64,000 bases of DNA from JBJXHG01 sp046160865 (GTDB lineage Bacteria; Planctomycetota; UBA1135; GCA-002686595), in the NCBI GenBank assembly GCA_046160865.1, contig JBJXHG010000050.1:4086-68085 (forward strand). Direction: 5' to 3'. Below are positions 18,162 through 27,314 of the stretch, one piece after another. How positions within the stretch are numbered: the stretch's first letter is position 1; every line of letters begins with the position of its first letter. The translations under genes and the position numbers were made by a program. The notes beneath the pieces were generated by a model. It was given only the letters and a program-made list of their open reading frames with translations, was not told where the DNA came from and did no database searches.

Positions 18162-19307
18162 CTACCCGCGCGAGAGGATCTCCGCGAGCACGTTCCGCGC
18201 CGACTCGCCGCACGCACGCTGCTCGACGATCGCGCGGCAGTAGTTGCGCACGAGCGGATGCGCGCGCACGTTCGCGAGCAGCGACCACTGCGCCGCCTTG
18301 CGCACGGTCTCCGCCTTCGCGCGCAGCTCGTCCGAACTCGCGGACAGCTCGAGCGCGTCCACGAGCCGCCGGATCGGCGCGAACTCGCCCGTGGCGAAGA
18401 ACGTGGCCCACAGGTGATCCACGTGCTCGGGCTCGACGATCGGGTCCGTGAGCACGTCGCGGCGCGGCTCTGCGACGAGCCGCGCGAGCGCGCGTTCGTC
18501 GTCGGCACTCAGGCTCGGGAGCAGTGCCTTCACGTCGCAATCGAGACTCGCCATGAGCTGCAAGACGGCGTGCTGCGCGCGGACGTCGAGCTCACCGTAG
18601 CGTGCGGCGAGCAGCGGCAAGAGCCAACGGTTGCGTTCGAAGATCGCACGGAAGAACACCTGCTGAATGCGCACCGTGCTCGCGCGCTTCTCGCCCTCGG
18701 ATTCGAACATCAGGCAGAACGCCGGAATCGCCTGCTCGGGACGCTGCGCACCGAAGTAGCCGGTCATCCACGCGCTGAGCTCGTCCGCCGATTTCCATGG
18801 CGCGGTCGTGTCCGGCTCGACGAGCTCGATCGACGCCTCTGAACGCGCCTGCTCGCTGCCGACGAGATCGCGCATCACGACGGTTACGGTGTACCGGCCG
18901 AGCGGCGCGCGTGCATCGAAGTGCATCTGGACCTCGTCGCGCGCGAGGAGCCCGTCGCCGCCGTGCGCCGGTCCGTCCCATGTCGTCGCGTCGAGCTTGT
19001 CGAGGAGCACGCTGCCGTCCGCCGCGGTGATCTTCACGTCGTGACGCACACGTGCGCGCCCTGCGTCGTCGCGCGCGTAGCCGTGGAACACCGCGTGGAT
19101 CGCGAACGTTTGCGCGCGAAACACCGTGCTCGACACCGAGAGCGACGGCCCGGTGCCGGACGGCGTGTGATTCCAACGGTCGCGCAGCGCGGCGTCCGCG
19201 CTCACGATCACCAAGCAGCCGAACTCGTTCGGCAACACGTGCTGCGGCGGCCCGGCGGCAGCCACGCACAGCGCGGCGATCGCGAACCGAGCGAGCGCGA
19301 CCCTCAC
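18162..19307 (-). CDS. Exported hypothetical protein
   Basis: A 381-residue protein with an N-terminal signal peptide (MRVALARFAIAALCVAAAG, cleaved near 20). Residues about 60-170 have a beta-sandwich look (FAIHAVFHGYARDD, HDVKITAADGSVLLDKLD, GRYTVTVVMRDLVGSE). From about 190 on it is helical and possibly HEAT-like, with several hydrophobic heptads. No catalytic motif is visible. It lies 22 bp upstream in transcription order from nothing recognisable and shares its strand with the small coiled-coil lipoprotein gene that precedes it. Function unknown. Confidence 0.75.
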   Translation of the reverse strand: MRVALARFAIAALCVAAAGPPQHVLPNEFGCLVIVSADAALRDRWNHTPSGTGPSLSVSSTVFRAQTFAIHAVFHGYARDDAGRARVRHDVKITAADGSVLLDKLDATTWDGPAHGGDGLLARDEVQMHFDARAPLGRYTVTVVMRDLVGSEQARSEASIELVEPDTTAPWKSADELSAWMTGYFGAQRPEQAIPAFCLMFESEGEKRASTVRIQQVFFRAIFERNRWLLPLLAARYGELDVRAQHAVLQLMASLDCDVKALLPSLSADDERALARLVAEPRRDVLTDPIVEPEHVDHLWATFFATGEFAPIRRLVDALELSASSDELRAKAETVRKAAQWSLLANVRAHPLVRNYCRAIVEQRACGESARNVLAEILSRG

Positions 19308-19329
19308 GCCGACGAGCGTTCGCAGGCGC

Positions 19330-19758
19330 TCACTTCGACGTAGCGTCCTTCGCGGCGCGCTCGAGTTCGTCGAGCTTCTTGCTCAGCTCGCTGGTGAAGC
19401 TGTTCCAAGAGTCGGCGCCGACGTCCTTCCACCGCGCGAGCTCTTCTGCCACGGCCTTGCGCTCGTCCTCGAGGCTCTCCACGAGCTTCTCGAGCTGCGC
19501 CTTCGCGTCGCCGGTCGCGCTCTTCGCATCCTCCTTCAACGCTTGGATCTTCGGATCGAGCTCCTGGAGTTGCTGTTCGGCGGCCTTCTGGAACGCCTGC
19601 TTCTTCTCCGCGAGCAGTTCCTTGGCCGACTGCACCGTCTCCTTCGCGTTCTGAACGAGCTCCTGCTGCTTCGAGTCGGGCGCCGACTCGCCGCTGCAGG
19701 CGGCGCAAGCCAGCGCGATCACCATCACGTTCCTGCACATCGGAATGAGTCGCAACAT
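19330..19758 (-). CDS. Small exported coiled-coil lipoprotein-like protein
   Basis: About 142 residues from ATG 19758 (MLRLIPMCRNVMVIALACAA). A hydrophobic segment ends in cysteines (ACAACSG), suggesting a lipoprotein, although the lipobox is imperfect. The rest (SKQQELVQNAKETVQSAKEL to the end) is highly charged and heptad-rich, a long coiled coil with Lys/Glu/Ala composition. Such proteins often are envelope spacers or apolipoprotein-like. It lies 22 bp before the 18162-19307 gene on the same strand, likely one transcript. Confidence 0.75.
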   Translation of the reverse strand: MLRLIPMCRNVMVIALACAACSGESAPDSKQQELVQNAKETVQSAKELLAEKKQAFQKAAEQQLQELDPKIQALKEDAKSATGDAKAQLEKLVESLEDERKAVAEELARWKDVGADSWNSFTSELSKKLDELERAAKDATSK

Positions 19759-19903
19759 AGGTCGTACTCCGGCGCCTTCGTCGCGGCGCCTCGAGACTCT
19801 GCCACGTCTACGTGCAGGCGTAACGCGCCGCACGTTTCGCTGTAATCATAAGGAAGGCGAACCGGCGACGCGTCGACGACCTCTACCTCCAAGCGATCCC
19901 CCC

Positions 19904-20815
19904 ATGCTCTCGATCCGACAACTCGTGAAGGTGTATCCAGGTCCCGTGGCAGCTCTCCAGGGAGTCGACCTCGACGTGGAAAGCGGCATGTTCGGGTTGC
20001 TCGGACCGAACGGCGCCGGCAAGTCGACCCTGATGAAGATCCTCGCGGGCTTGCTCGAGCCGACGTCCGGCTCGGTGAAGCTCGACGGCGTGGACATCGT
20101 CACGGATCCCCGCCGCATCTGGACGAAGCTCGGCTATCTGCCGCAGGACTTCGGCTTCTACCCGCACTTGACGGGGCGCGCGATGCTCGCGCACCTCTTG
20201 CGCCTCAAGGGAGTGCACAGTCCGTCCGGTCTGAAGCGCTACGTGAGTTCGCTGCTCGAGCAGGTCAACCTCGCGTCCGCCGCCGATCGCAAGGTGAAGA
20301 CGTACTCCGGCGGCATGCGCCAGCGTCTCGGCATCGCACAAGCGATCGCCGGCGATCCGCGCCTCATCATCGTCGACGAGCCGACGGCCGGCCTCGATCC
20401 CGAGGAACGGCTGCGCTTCTACCACTTGCTCGCCGAGCTCGCCGAGGGCCGCATCGTCCTGCTCTCGACGCACATCGTCGAAGACGTATCCGTGCTCTGC
20501 TCGCGCTTCGCGATCATTCGCAGTGGCAAGCTGCTTTCGCTCACGTCGCCCTCGGAAGCGCGCTCGACGATCGACGGCACCATCTATGACGGCGTCGTCG
20601 ACAAGATCGAGCTCGCGCCGCTGCGCGCGCAGCACCAAGTCATCCAGTCGCTCCTGTTCGAAGGCCGCCACCGCGTACGCGTCTTCGCGCCGCACGGGAA
20701 TCCGCCGGCCGGCTTCGCGGCGAGCAAGGCGACGCTCGAGGACGCCTATCTCGTGCTCATGCGGCAGAGCGGCGCGAATGCCGCGCAAGGCTCGCTGGCC
20801 GGAGTGCCGGCGTGA
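19904..20815 (+). CDS. ABC transporter ATP-binding protein
   Basis: 303 residues from ATG 19904 (MLSIRQLVKVYPGPVAALQG). Walker A GPNGAGKST, Q-loop LPQDFGFYPHLTG, signature YSGGMRQRLGIAQ, Walker B LIIVDEP and switch histidine in STHIVED identify an ABC-2/NatA-type ATPase. The C-terminal 80 residues match the usual extra domain of such exporters. Its last four bases overlap the GTG of the next gene (GTGA), so it pairs with the fused permease-peptidase. The likely role is energising export or remodelling linked to that membrane peptidase. Confidence 0.95.
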   Translation: MLSIRQLVKVYPGPVAALQGVDLDVESGMFGLLGPNGAGKSTLMKILAGLLEPTSGSVKLDGVDIVTDPRRIWTKLGYLPQDFGFYPHLTGRAMLAHLLRLKGVHSPSGLKRYVSSLLEQVNLASAADRKVKTYSGGMRQRLGIAQAIAGDPRLIIVDEPTAGLDPEERLRFYHLLAELAEGRIVLLSTHIVEDVSVLCSRFAIIRSGKLLSLTSPSEARSTIDGTIYDGVVDKIELAPLRAQHQVIQSLLFEGRHRVRVFAPHGNPPAGFAASKATLEDAYLVLMRQSGANAAQGSLAGVPA

Positions 20816-23800
20816 GCTTGCGCCGCACGTTCGAAGTCTTCCGTCTCGATCTCGCGCACAGCATCAAGCGTCCACTGTTCTGGATCTTGGTGCTCCTGCT
20901 CGCGGTGACGGCCTATTTCCTCACGAGCGGCAACGTGCAGCTCGCGTCGGGCGATTCCGACGTCGGAGGCACGAAGGCGCACTTGACGTCCGAGTTCGCT
21001 CTGGCGCGCATCCTCGTGCTGCTCGTGTTCCTGCTCTACACGTTCTTCGTCGCGGTGGGCGCCGGCCTCGTCGTGATCCGCGACGAGGAGACGAAGGTCG
21101 GCGAAGTGCTGCACGGCACTCCGCTCACCACCAGCGAGTACGTGTGGGGCAAGTTCCTCGCGGTGCTCACGGCCTTCACGGTGGTGCTCGCGGTGCAGCT
21201 CGGCTGCCACATGCTGTCGCAACACGTGCTCGCCGACGCGGAGACGGCCGAGTTCATCGGACCGTTCGAACTGTGGAACTACGCGCGCCCGGCGATCGTG
21301 CTGTGCATGCCGATGATCGTGTTCTTCGCGGGCACGAGCTTCGCGCTCGGTGCGATCACGCGGCGGCCGATCCTCGTTTTCTTCGCGCCGACCGCGTTCT
21401 TCCTCGCGTGCATCTTCTTCGTGTGGAACTGGTCGCCGACCTGGCTCGACCCGCGCATCAATCGCGCGCTGATGCTCGTCGACCCGACGGGCTTCCGCTG
21501 GCTGAACGAGACTTGGCTCAAAGTCGATCGCGGCGTCGCGTTCTACAACACACAGCGCGTGGGACTCGACGTCCCGTTCGTGATCTCGCGCTGGATCGTC
21601 GTGGCGATCGGCATCGGATCGGTGCTCTTCGCCGAGCGCCGGCTCGCCGCATCACTGCGCGGCCGTGTCGTCGTGAGCACGAAGCGGAAGCCGGCTGCTG
21701 CGACTCCCGTGATCGCGAGCGAGCTCGAACGCGCCGAGATGCGTCCGATCGGCTTCCTGCGCGAGGTGCACGAGATCGCGCGCGTCGAGCTGCGCGAGCT
21801 GCGGACGTCACCCGGTCTCTACCTCTTCGTTCCTTTGATCGTCCTGGAGCTCATCGGTGTCTCGATGAGCCGACTCGGCGCTTTCGACACGCCGGCGCTG
21901 TCGACGTCGGGCACGCTCGCGGCTGAGAGCATGGGCATCGTCACGGTCCTCGTGTGCTTGCTGCTCTTCTTCTACATGGTCGAGTCGCTGGTCCGCGAGC
22001 GCGCGCGCGGACTCGCCGCGATCTACTACGCGACGCCCGTGCGTACCGCGTCGCTGCTGTTCGGCAAGACGATCGCGAACAGCTTCGTCGGCGTCGTCGT
22101 GCTGATCGCTGCGTTCCTCGCCAACGTCATCGTGCTCGCGATCCAAGGCCAGGTGGGCCTGCAGCTGAGCCCGTTCTTGCTCCTCTGGGGAGGCTGCCTC
22201 GTCCCGACGTTCATCGTGTGGTGCAGCTTCATCGCACTCGTGTTCGCCATCAGCCAGAACCGCTATGCGACGTACGCCGTCGCGATCGGCGCGCTGATCC
22301 TGACTGGATATCTGCAGGCTCGAGGCCACATGAACTGGGTCGGCAATTGGCCGCTGTGGGGTGCGCTGAGCTGGAGCGACATGAGTCCGCTCGTTCTGTG
22401 GAAGAAGCAACTGCTCCTCAATCGCGCGTTCGTCCTGTCGCTCGCCGTTCTGTTCACCGTGATCGCGGTGCGCTTCTACGGGCGGCGCGACCGCGACTGG
22501 ATCAGCACGCTACGCGGCTTCGCGCCGGTTCCGCTGCTCAAGGCGACGCTGCGGCTGTCGCCGGTCATCGCCGTACCGCTCGTGCTCGGCATCTGGCTCT
22601 ATACCGACGTGCGAGCCGGCTTCCAGAGCGACGCAGCCGACAAGAAGGCCAAGGATTACTGGCGCAAGAACCTCGCGACATGGAAGGACGCGCCGCTGCC
22701 GTCCACGACGGATGTCGAGGTCGACTTGGAGATCGATCCGGCGCGGCGCTGGTTGAGCAGCAAAGGCACGTTGACGCTGCGCAACGACGAGACCGAGCCG
22801 TTGCGCCAAATTCCGCTCACGTCTGGCGCGCACTGGGAGAACGTGTCTTGGACACTCGACGGCGAGAAGATCGAGCCGGAGAACCGCGCCGGCCTGTACG
22901 TGGTCACGCCGAAGGAGCCGCTCGCACCCGGCGCTTCGTTGAAGCTCGGCTTCGCGTTCGACGGCTACTCGCCAAAAGGCGCGACGGAAAACGGGGGTGG
23001 CGCGGGCGAGTTCGTGATCGACGGTGGAGTGGTGCTGACGAGCTTCAGCCCGAGCTTCACTCCGCTGCTCGGATTCCGCGAGGGCGTCGGCGTCGACGAG
23101 GACAATCGAACCGACGCGAAGGAGTACGCCGACGACTTCTACGTCGGCCAAACGGACTCCGTGTTCGGCATGAACCAACCGTTCACGACGCAGATGCGCG
23201 TCACCGCACCAGCGGATTACACCGTGAACGGCGTCGGCGAGCTCATCTCGAGTGAAGAGCACGACGGCAAGCGCACCGTCCTGTGGAAAAGCGATCATCC
23301 GGTCACGTTTTTCAACGTGATCGCGGGACGCTGGGCCGTGAAGCGCGGCGAAGGCACCGCGATCTACTACCACCCCGAGCACGATTACAACCTCGACGAG
23401 ATGTTGCGCGCGCTCGACGGCGCACGGCGCTACTACTCGGAGTGGTTCTATCCGTACCCGTGGAAGGAGCTGAAGATCTCCGAGTTCCCCGACTATGCGC
23501 AGTACGCGCAGGGCTTCGCGACGAACATCTCGTTCTCGGAAGGCATCGGCTTCCTCACGAAGAGCGACAAGAAGAGCGCCGTCGCGCTGTTGGTCGTCAG
23601 CCACGAAGCTGCACACCAGTGGTGGGGCAACATCCTCAATCCCGGCCAAGGGCCTGGCGGCAACATCCTGTCGGAAGGCATGGCCCACTTCTCGACCGCG
23701 CTCTTGCTCGAAGAGCTTCGCGGCGCGCAGCAGCGCATCGAATTCTTGAAGGGCATCGAGGATCGCTACGGCGACACGCGCCAGGTCGACAGCGAACGGC

Positions 23801-24480
23801 CGCTCGTCAAGATCGACGGCAGTCGTCCCGGCGACACGACGGTGACGTACGACAAGGGCGGCTGGGTCTTCTGGATGCTGCTCCAGCACCTGGGTCGCGA
23901 GCGTGCGCTCGAAGGGTGCCGCGAGTTCATCCGTCGTTACGAAACGAACGCCGACCACCCGGTGCTCCAGGACTTCGTCGCGGTGATGCGCGAGTTCGCG
24001 CCGGACGTCGAGTCGTACGACGCGTTCGTGCAGCACTGGTTCTTCGAGGTCGTCATCCCGCAGTACGAGCTCGCGGAGGTCACGAAAACGAAGGTCGACG
24101 CGCCGGACGGTGGCGCGCCTTCGTGGGACGTCGTGTTGACGGTGAAGAACGTCGGCACGGGCCGCATGCCGCTCGAAATCGCGGCGACGCGCGGCGAGCG
24201 ATTCCCCGAGGATGAGGACGACGACGCGGCGCCCGCGCGTGACGAGCGCACCGACGCGGAAGTCTTGGCGGCTTCGGGCGCACCGAGTGACTCTGTGCCG
24301 AAGGACGCGGACGAGAAGGAGGTCGAGCCGTACCGCGAGTCGCGCACGAGCGTGACGCTCGCAGCGGGCGAGTCGGTGAGCGTGACCATTCGTTGCACGT
24401 TCGAGCCCGCGCTCGTGCTCGTCGATCCGGACGCGCGTGTGCTCCAGCTCCAGCGCGAGCAGGCGCTCTTCCGCTTCTGA
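20812..24480 (+). CDS. ABC-2 permease fused to M1-family aminopeptidase-like domain
   Basis: 1222 residues from GTG 20812. Two ABC-2-type membrane blocks: about residues 20-290 (PLFWILVLLLAVTAYFLTSG, then five or so spans) and about 320-590. An exported domain follows from about 610. It has M1 features: YVGQTDSVFGMNQPFTTQMR, HPVTFFNVIAGRWAVKRGEG and the zinc motif HEAAHQWWGN with downstream ILSEGMAHFS. The second-ligand glutamate is one residue further away than the classical x18 spacing. The GAMEN-type substrate motif is not apparent. The fusion architecture is known from several phyla as ABC permease/M1 proteins, with substrate unknown. The C-terminus is an acidic linker plus a beta-domain. 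Confidence 0.92.
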   Translation: MSLRRTFEVFRLDLAHSIKRPLFWILVLLLAVTAYFLTSGNVQLASGDSDVGGTKAHLTSEFALARILVLLVFLLYTFFVAVGAGLVVIRDEETKVGEVLHGTPLTTSEYVWGKFLAVLTAFTVVLAVQLGCHMLSQHVLADAETAEFIGPFELWNYARPAIVLCMPMIVFFAGTSFALGAITRRPILVFFAPTAFFLACIFFVWNWSPTWLDPRINRALMLVDPTGFRWLNETWLKVDRGVAFYNTQRVGLDVPFVISRWIVVAIGIGSVLFAERRLAASLRGRVVVSTKRKPAAATPVIASELERAEMRPIGFLREVHEIARVELRELRTSPGLYLFVPLIVLELIGVSMSRLGAFDTPALSTSGTLAAESMGIVTVLVCLLLFFYMVESLVRERARGLAAIYYATPVRTASLLFGKTIANSFVGVVVLIAAFLANVIVLAIQGQVGLQLSPFLLLWGGCLVPTFIVWCSFIALVFAISQNRYATYAVAIGALILTGYLQARGHMNWVGNWPLWGALSWSDMSPLVLWKKQLLLNRAFVLSLAVLFTVIAVRFYGRRDRDWISTLRGFAPVPLLKATLRLSPVIAVPLVLGIWLYTDVRAGFQSDAADKKAKDYWRKNLATWKDAPLPSTTDVEVDLEIDPARRWLSSKGTLTLRNDETEPLRQIPLTSGAHWENVSWTLDGEKIEPENRAGLYVVTPKEPLAPGASLKLGFAFDGYSPKGATENGGGAGEFVIDGGVVLTSFSPSFTPLLGFREGVGVDEDNRTDAKEYADDFYVGQTDSVFGMNQPFTTQMRVTAPADYTVNGVGELISSEEHDGKRTVLWKSDHPVTFFNVIAGRWAVKRGEGTAIYYHPEHDYNLDEMLRALDGARRYYSEWFYPYPWKELKISEFPDYAQYAQGFATNISFSEGIGFLTKSDKKSAVALLVVSHEAAHQWWGNILNPGQGPGGNILSEGMAHFSTALLLEELRGAQQRIEFLKGIEDRYGDTRQVDSERPLVKIDGSRPGDTTVTYDKGGWVFWMLLQHLGRERALEGCREFIRRYETNADHPVLQDFVAVMREFAPDVESYDAFVQHWFFEVVIPQYELAEVTKTKVDAPDGGAPSWDVVLTVKNVGTGRMPLEIAATRGERFPEDEDDDAAPARDERTDAEVLAASGAPSDSVPKDADEKEVEPYRESRTSVTLAAGESVSVTIRCTFEPALVLVDPDARVLQLQREQALFRF

Positions 24481-24520
24481 CCCGGGCGGAGCGTGCGCCG
24501 GGATGGCTACACTCCGCGGC

Positions 24521-25936
24521 ATGAACGCCGAGGAGTTCCGCCGTCACGGACATCGCATCGTGGATTGGATCGCCGACTATCGCGCGAGTTTGGAAGCTCG
24601 CCCGGTGCAATCACGTGTCGAGCCCGGCGCGATTCGCGCCGCGTTGCCGAAGACGCCGCCCGCGCAGGCCGAGCCGTTCGACGACGTGCTGCGCGACGTC
24701 GAGCGCACTGTGCTGCCGGGTCTCTCGCACTGGCAGCATCCGCGTTTCTTCGGCTACTTCCCGTCGAACGGCGACCTGTCGTCGGTGCTCGGCGACTACT
24801 TGAGCACCGGTCTCGGCGTGCTCGGCCTCGCATGGCAATCGAGCCCCGCGCTCAGCGAGGTCGAGGAAGTCGCGACCGATTGGATGCGGCAGATGATCGG
24901 CCTCTCCGACGCGTGGAGTGGCGTGATCCAGGACACCGCGTCGAGCTCGACGCTCGTCGCGCTCGTCTGCGCACGCGAGCGCGCGTCGGACTTTTCGCTC
25001 GCGCGCGGCGGCCTTCAGGGCCTCGAGAAGCCGCTCGTCGTGTACACCTCCGAGCACGCGCACAGCTCGGTCGACAAAGCGGCGCTGCTCGCAGGCTTTG
25101 GCCGCGCGCACCTGCGCAAGATCGCGTGTGACGAGCGCTATGCGATGCGCGCCGACTTGCTCGAAGCCGCGATCGCGGACGACGAACGGAGCGGCCGCAC
25201 GCCGTGTGCGATCGTCGCGACGACCGGCACGACGACGACGACGGCGCTCGATCCGATCGCGGCCATCGGTGCCATCGCACGGACGCGGCGCTTGTGGTTG
25301 CACGTCGACGGCGCGATGGCGGGCTCCGCGATGATCCTGCCCGAGTGTCGCTCGATGTGGGATGGCATCGAAAGCGCCGACTCGATCGTCGTCAACGCGC
25401 ACAAGTGGCTCGGTGCGGCCTTCGACTGCTCGCTTTACTACGTGCGCGATCCCGACCACCTCGTGCGCGTGATGAGCACGAACCCGAGCTATCTGCGCAC
25501 CGCCGTCGACGATCGCGTGAAGAACTACCGCGACTGGGGCATCCCCCTCGGGCGGCGCTTTCGCGCACTGAAGCTCTGGTGCTTGATCCGCGAGCAAGGC
25601 GTCGAGGGCCTGCAAGCGCGCCTGCGTCGCGATCTCTCGAACGCGCAGCATCTTGCCGCGCAAGTTGCGCGGTCGACGCGTTGGCGCGTGCTCGCGCCGG
25701 TTCCGCTGCAGACCCTGTGCGTGCGGCACGAGCCGCCGGGTGTCACGGGCGACGCGCTCGATCGCCACACGCTCGCGTGGGCCGAAGCGCTGAATCGCTC
25801 GGGCGAGGCGTGGCTCACGCCCGCGATCCTCGACGGCCGTTGGATGGTGCGCGTATCGATCGGTGCGATCGCGACCGAGCGGCGGCACATCGACGATCTC
25901 TGGAGCGCGATGCAGCGCTCCGCCGAGAGCAACTGA
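24521..25936 (+). CDS. PLP-dependent aromatic-L-amino-acid decarboxylase family protein
   Basis: 471 residues from ATG 24521. Group II decarboxylase landmarks are: HWQHPRFFGYFPSNGDLSSV near residue 75, TASSSTLVAL, YTSEHAHSSVDKAALLAG, ATTGTTTTTALDPI, HVDGAMAGSA (pyridoxal-binding Asp) and the Schiff-base lysine in VNAHKWLG. The C-terminal part RWMVRVSIGAIATERRHIDDLW is also typical. It removes CO2 from aromatic L-amino acids such as DOPA, tryptophan or tyrosine; the exact substrate is not readable. It starts 40 bp after the fusion gene and may share its transcript. TACACT at 24507-24512 is a possible own -10 box. Confidence 0.95.
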   Translation: MNAEEFRRHGHRIVDWIADYRASLEARPVQSRVEPGAIRAALPKTPPAQAEPFDDVLRDVERTVLPGLSHWQHPRFFGYFPSNGDLSSVLGDYLSTGLGVLGLAWQSSPALSEVEEVATDWMRQMIGLSDAWSGVIQDTASSSTLVALVCARERASDFSLARGGLQGLEKPLVVYTSEHAHSSVDKAALLAGFGRAHLRKIACDERYAMRADLLEAAIADDERSGRTPCAIVATTGTTTTTALDPIAAIGAIARTRRLWLHVDGAMAGSAMILPECRSMWDGIESADSIVVNAHKWLGAAFDCSLYYVRDPDHLVRVMSTNPSYLRTAVDDRVKNYRDWGIPLGRRFRALKLWCLIREQGVEGLQARLRRDLSNAQHLAAQVARSTRWRVLAPVPLQTLCVRHEPPGVTGDALDRHTLAWAEALNRSGEAWLTPAILDGRWMVRVSIGAIATERRHIDDLWSAMQRSAESN

Positions 25937-26203
25937 CAACCGAAGCGCGCGCGATAGATAGAGAGATAGAGAGCCGACTCCCTCTGCTCTTCCCAAAAGT
26001 CGGGCGCTCGCGATGGCGCCGTCTGCGGCGCCCTCGCGAGTGCCGACTCCCGCGGCCGCAGGCCGCGGAATCTTCTCTGCCTGTGACGCTCCGCGCCGAA
26101 GCGCGTCGCCGGCGCGGCCGCAGGCCGCGGAATCTTCTCTGCCTGTGACGCTCCGCGCCGAAGCGCGTCGCCGGCGCGACCGCAGGCCGCGGAATCTTCT
26201 CTC
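25937..26203. repeat. Convergent intergenic region: simple repeat, hairpin and 62-bp tandem repeat
   Basis: Three structures. A GATA/GAGA microsatellite lies at about 25949-25973. A 15-bp hairpin at 26007-26040 (CTCGCGATGGCGCCG against CGGCGCCCTCGCGAG, one mismatch) lacks a T-run on the plus strand. A 62-bp unit beginning GCGGCCGCAGGCCGCGGAAT is present twice identically (26052-26113, 26114-26175) and a third time partially (26176-26203), ending exactly at the stop of the minus-strand gene. No gene is seen here. Confidence 0.9.
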
Positions 26204-26980
26204 TCAGTACGCCGTCGTCGCGGCGCCCACGTCCTTCGAGTTCATGTCGAGAGTGATCATGAACCCGTTCGTGCCCTTGAACTCGTACCCCTTGTCGCCC
26301 GCACGATAGGCCTCGATCTCGTTCGCCATCAACACGAACCCGTCGTTGCGCGGCACACCCCAGTACTTGAGGTTCTCGATCACGATCGGCTCGTCCGTCA
26401 TGCCCTGATTCTTCTTCAGCACGACCTCGGCGAGCTTCCCGCCGTCGAGGCGCGCTTCGGCGCGGTCGCGCGTCGCGTGCCACTCCATGGCGGCGTCCGC
26501 GCCCTGCGTGAACGACTCCCAGCGCACCGGGTACACGTGGGCGAGGATCGCGGCGATGCCCTCGCGCTGCGCCTTCGTCACGGCGGGATCGAAGTGCAGC
26601 GTGCACCAGCCCATCTCGCCGTCGGAGAAGTCGGCGCCGAGATCGCCGGCGAGCCAGAACTTCGCGCCGTCGAGCTTCGTGCCGCCGTACGTTCCACGGT
26701 TCACCTGAAACGCATTGTTGAAGCGGCAGTATCGCTTCGCGAGCTCGGGGTCGTCGGGCTTGCTGCAACATCCCGGGCCCCACGGCCGCGAGTTGAAGTA
26801 GCACTGACAGAACATCGGGCAGCTGCACGCCTCGATGATCGTCGCGTTGAAGTTCCACGACGGTCCGCTCGTCGACGTCGCGGCGGAGGAGCGCTCCGAG
26901 CTCTCGGTGCGCGTTCCGTCGGTCGCCGCGCAGCCGGCGAGCACCGCAACGATCGCAATCCACGTGAATCGGCCAAACAT
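26204..26980 (-). CDS. DUF1326-type lipoprotein
   Basis: 258 residues. The signal peptide MFGRFTWIAIVAVLAGC has a good lipobox (LAGC, Cys17). A Ser/Thr linker is followed by the DUF1326 hallmark EACSCPMFCQCYFN and a second cysteine pair in GPGCCSKPDD. Cytosolic members are common, so an exported version is notable. Many conserved cysteines suggest metal binding or disulphides. The C-terminal half contains VIENLKYWGVPRNDGFVLMAN and FKGTNGFMITLDMNS. Function unknown. The stop abuts the 62-bp tandem repeat. Confidence 0.85.
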   Translation of the reverse strand: MFGRFTWIAIVAVLAGCAATDGTRTESSERSSAATSTSGPSWNFNATIIEACSCPMFCQCYFNSRPWGPGCCSKPDDPELAKRYCRFNNAFQVNRGTYGGTKLDGAKFWLAGDLGADFSDGEMGWCTLHFDPAVTKAQREGIAAILAHVYPVRWESFTQGADAAMEWHATRDRAEARLDGGKLAEVVLKKNQGMTDEPIVIENLKYWGVPRNDGFVLMANEIEAYRAGDKGYEFKGTNGFMITLDMNSKDVGAATTAY

Positions 26981-27314
26981 GTGAACTCCTCTCGTCCTGG
27001 AAGCCTCGGGTTCGCGTCGACGGCGCGTTCCAGGTGCGCGCGGATCGAGCCGCGAGCCTCCTACGCGGCTCCGACGGCGCCGCTATCCCGCATGCTCGTG
27101 CTGGGGTGGCCGGCATCGACGCGGAGAGGTGGAACCGGTGTCCGGACCCAACCTCGCCGTCGCCGACGGGCCGAGCTCTCGTGCACCGCCGGCGGCGTGC
27201 GCGCGCCCACCCAGCGCGGGAAGTTGGGCGAGTCGGCGTGCAGGTATCCTCTCCACCGCCTCTCGGCATTCGTCGAGCAGGCGACACGAACACCCCTCGA
27301 AGACACTCACTGCG
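26981..27314. other. Divergent intergenic region without recognisable gene
   Basis: 334 bp between the starts of the DUF1326 lipoprotein (minus) and the DUF6930-like protein (plus). It must contain both promoters. No convincing -35/-10 pair, operator palindrome or RNA structure could be picked out by eye. Confidence 0.6.

Noticed and set aside
19904..20815. Earlier start at 19745 for the ABC ATPase
   Set aside because: The extra 53 residues are Arg/Pro-rich and lie antisense to the lipoprotein gene start; the family begins at MLSIRQLVKVY.
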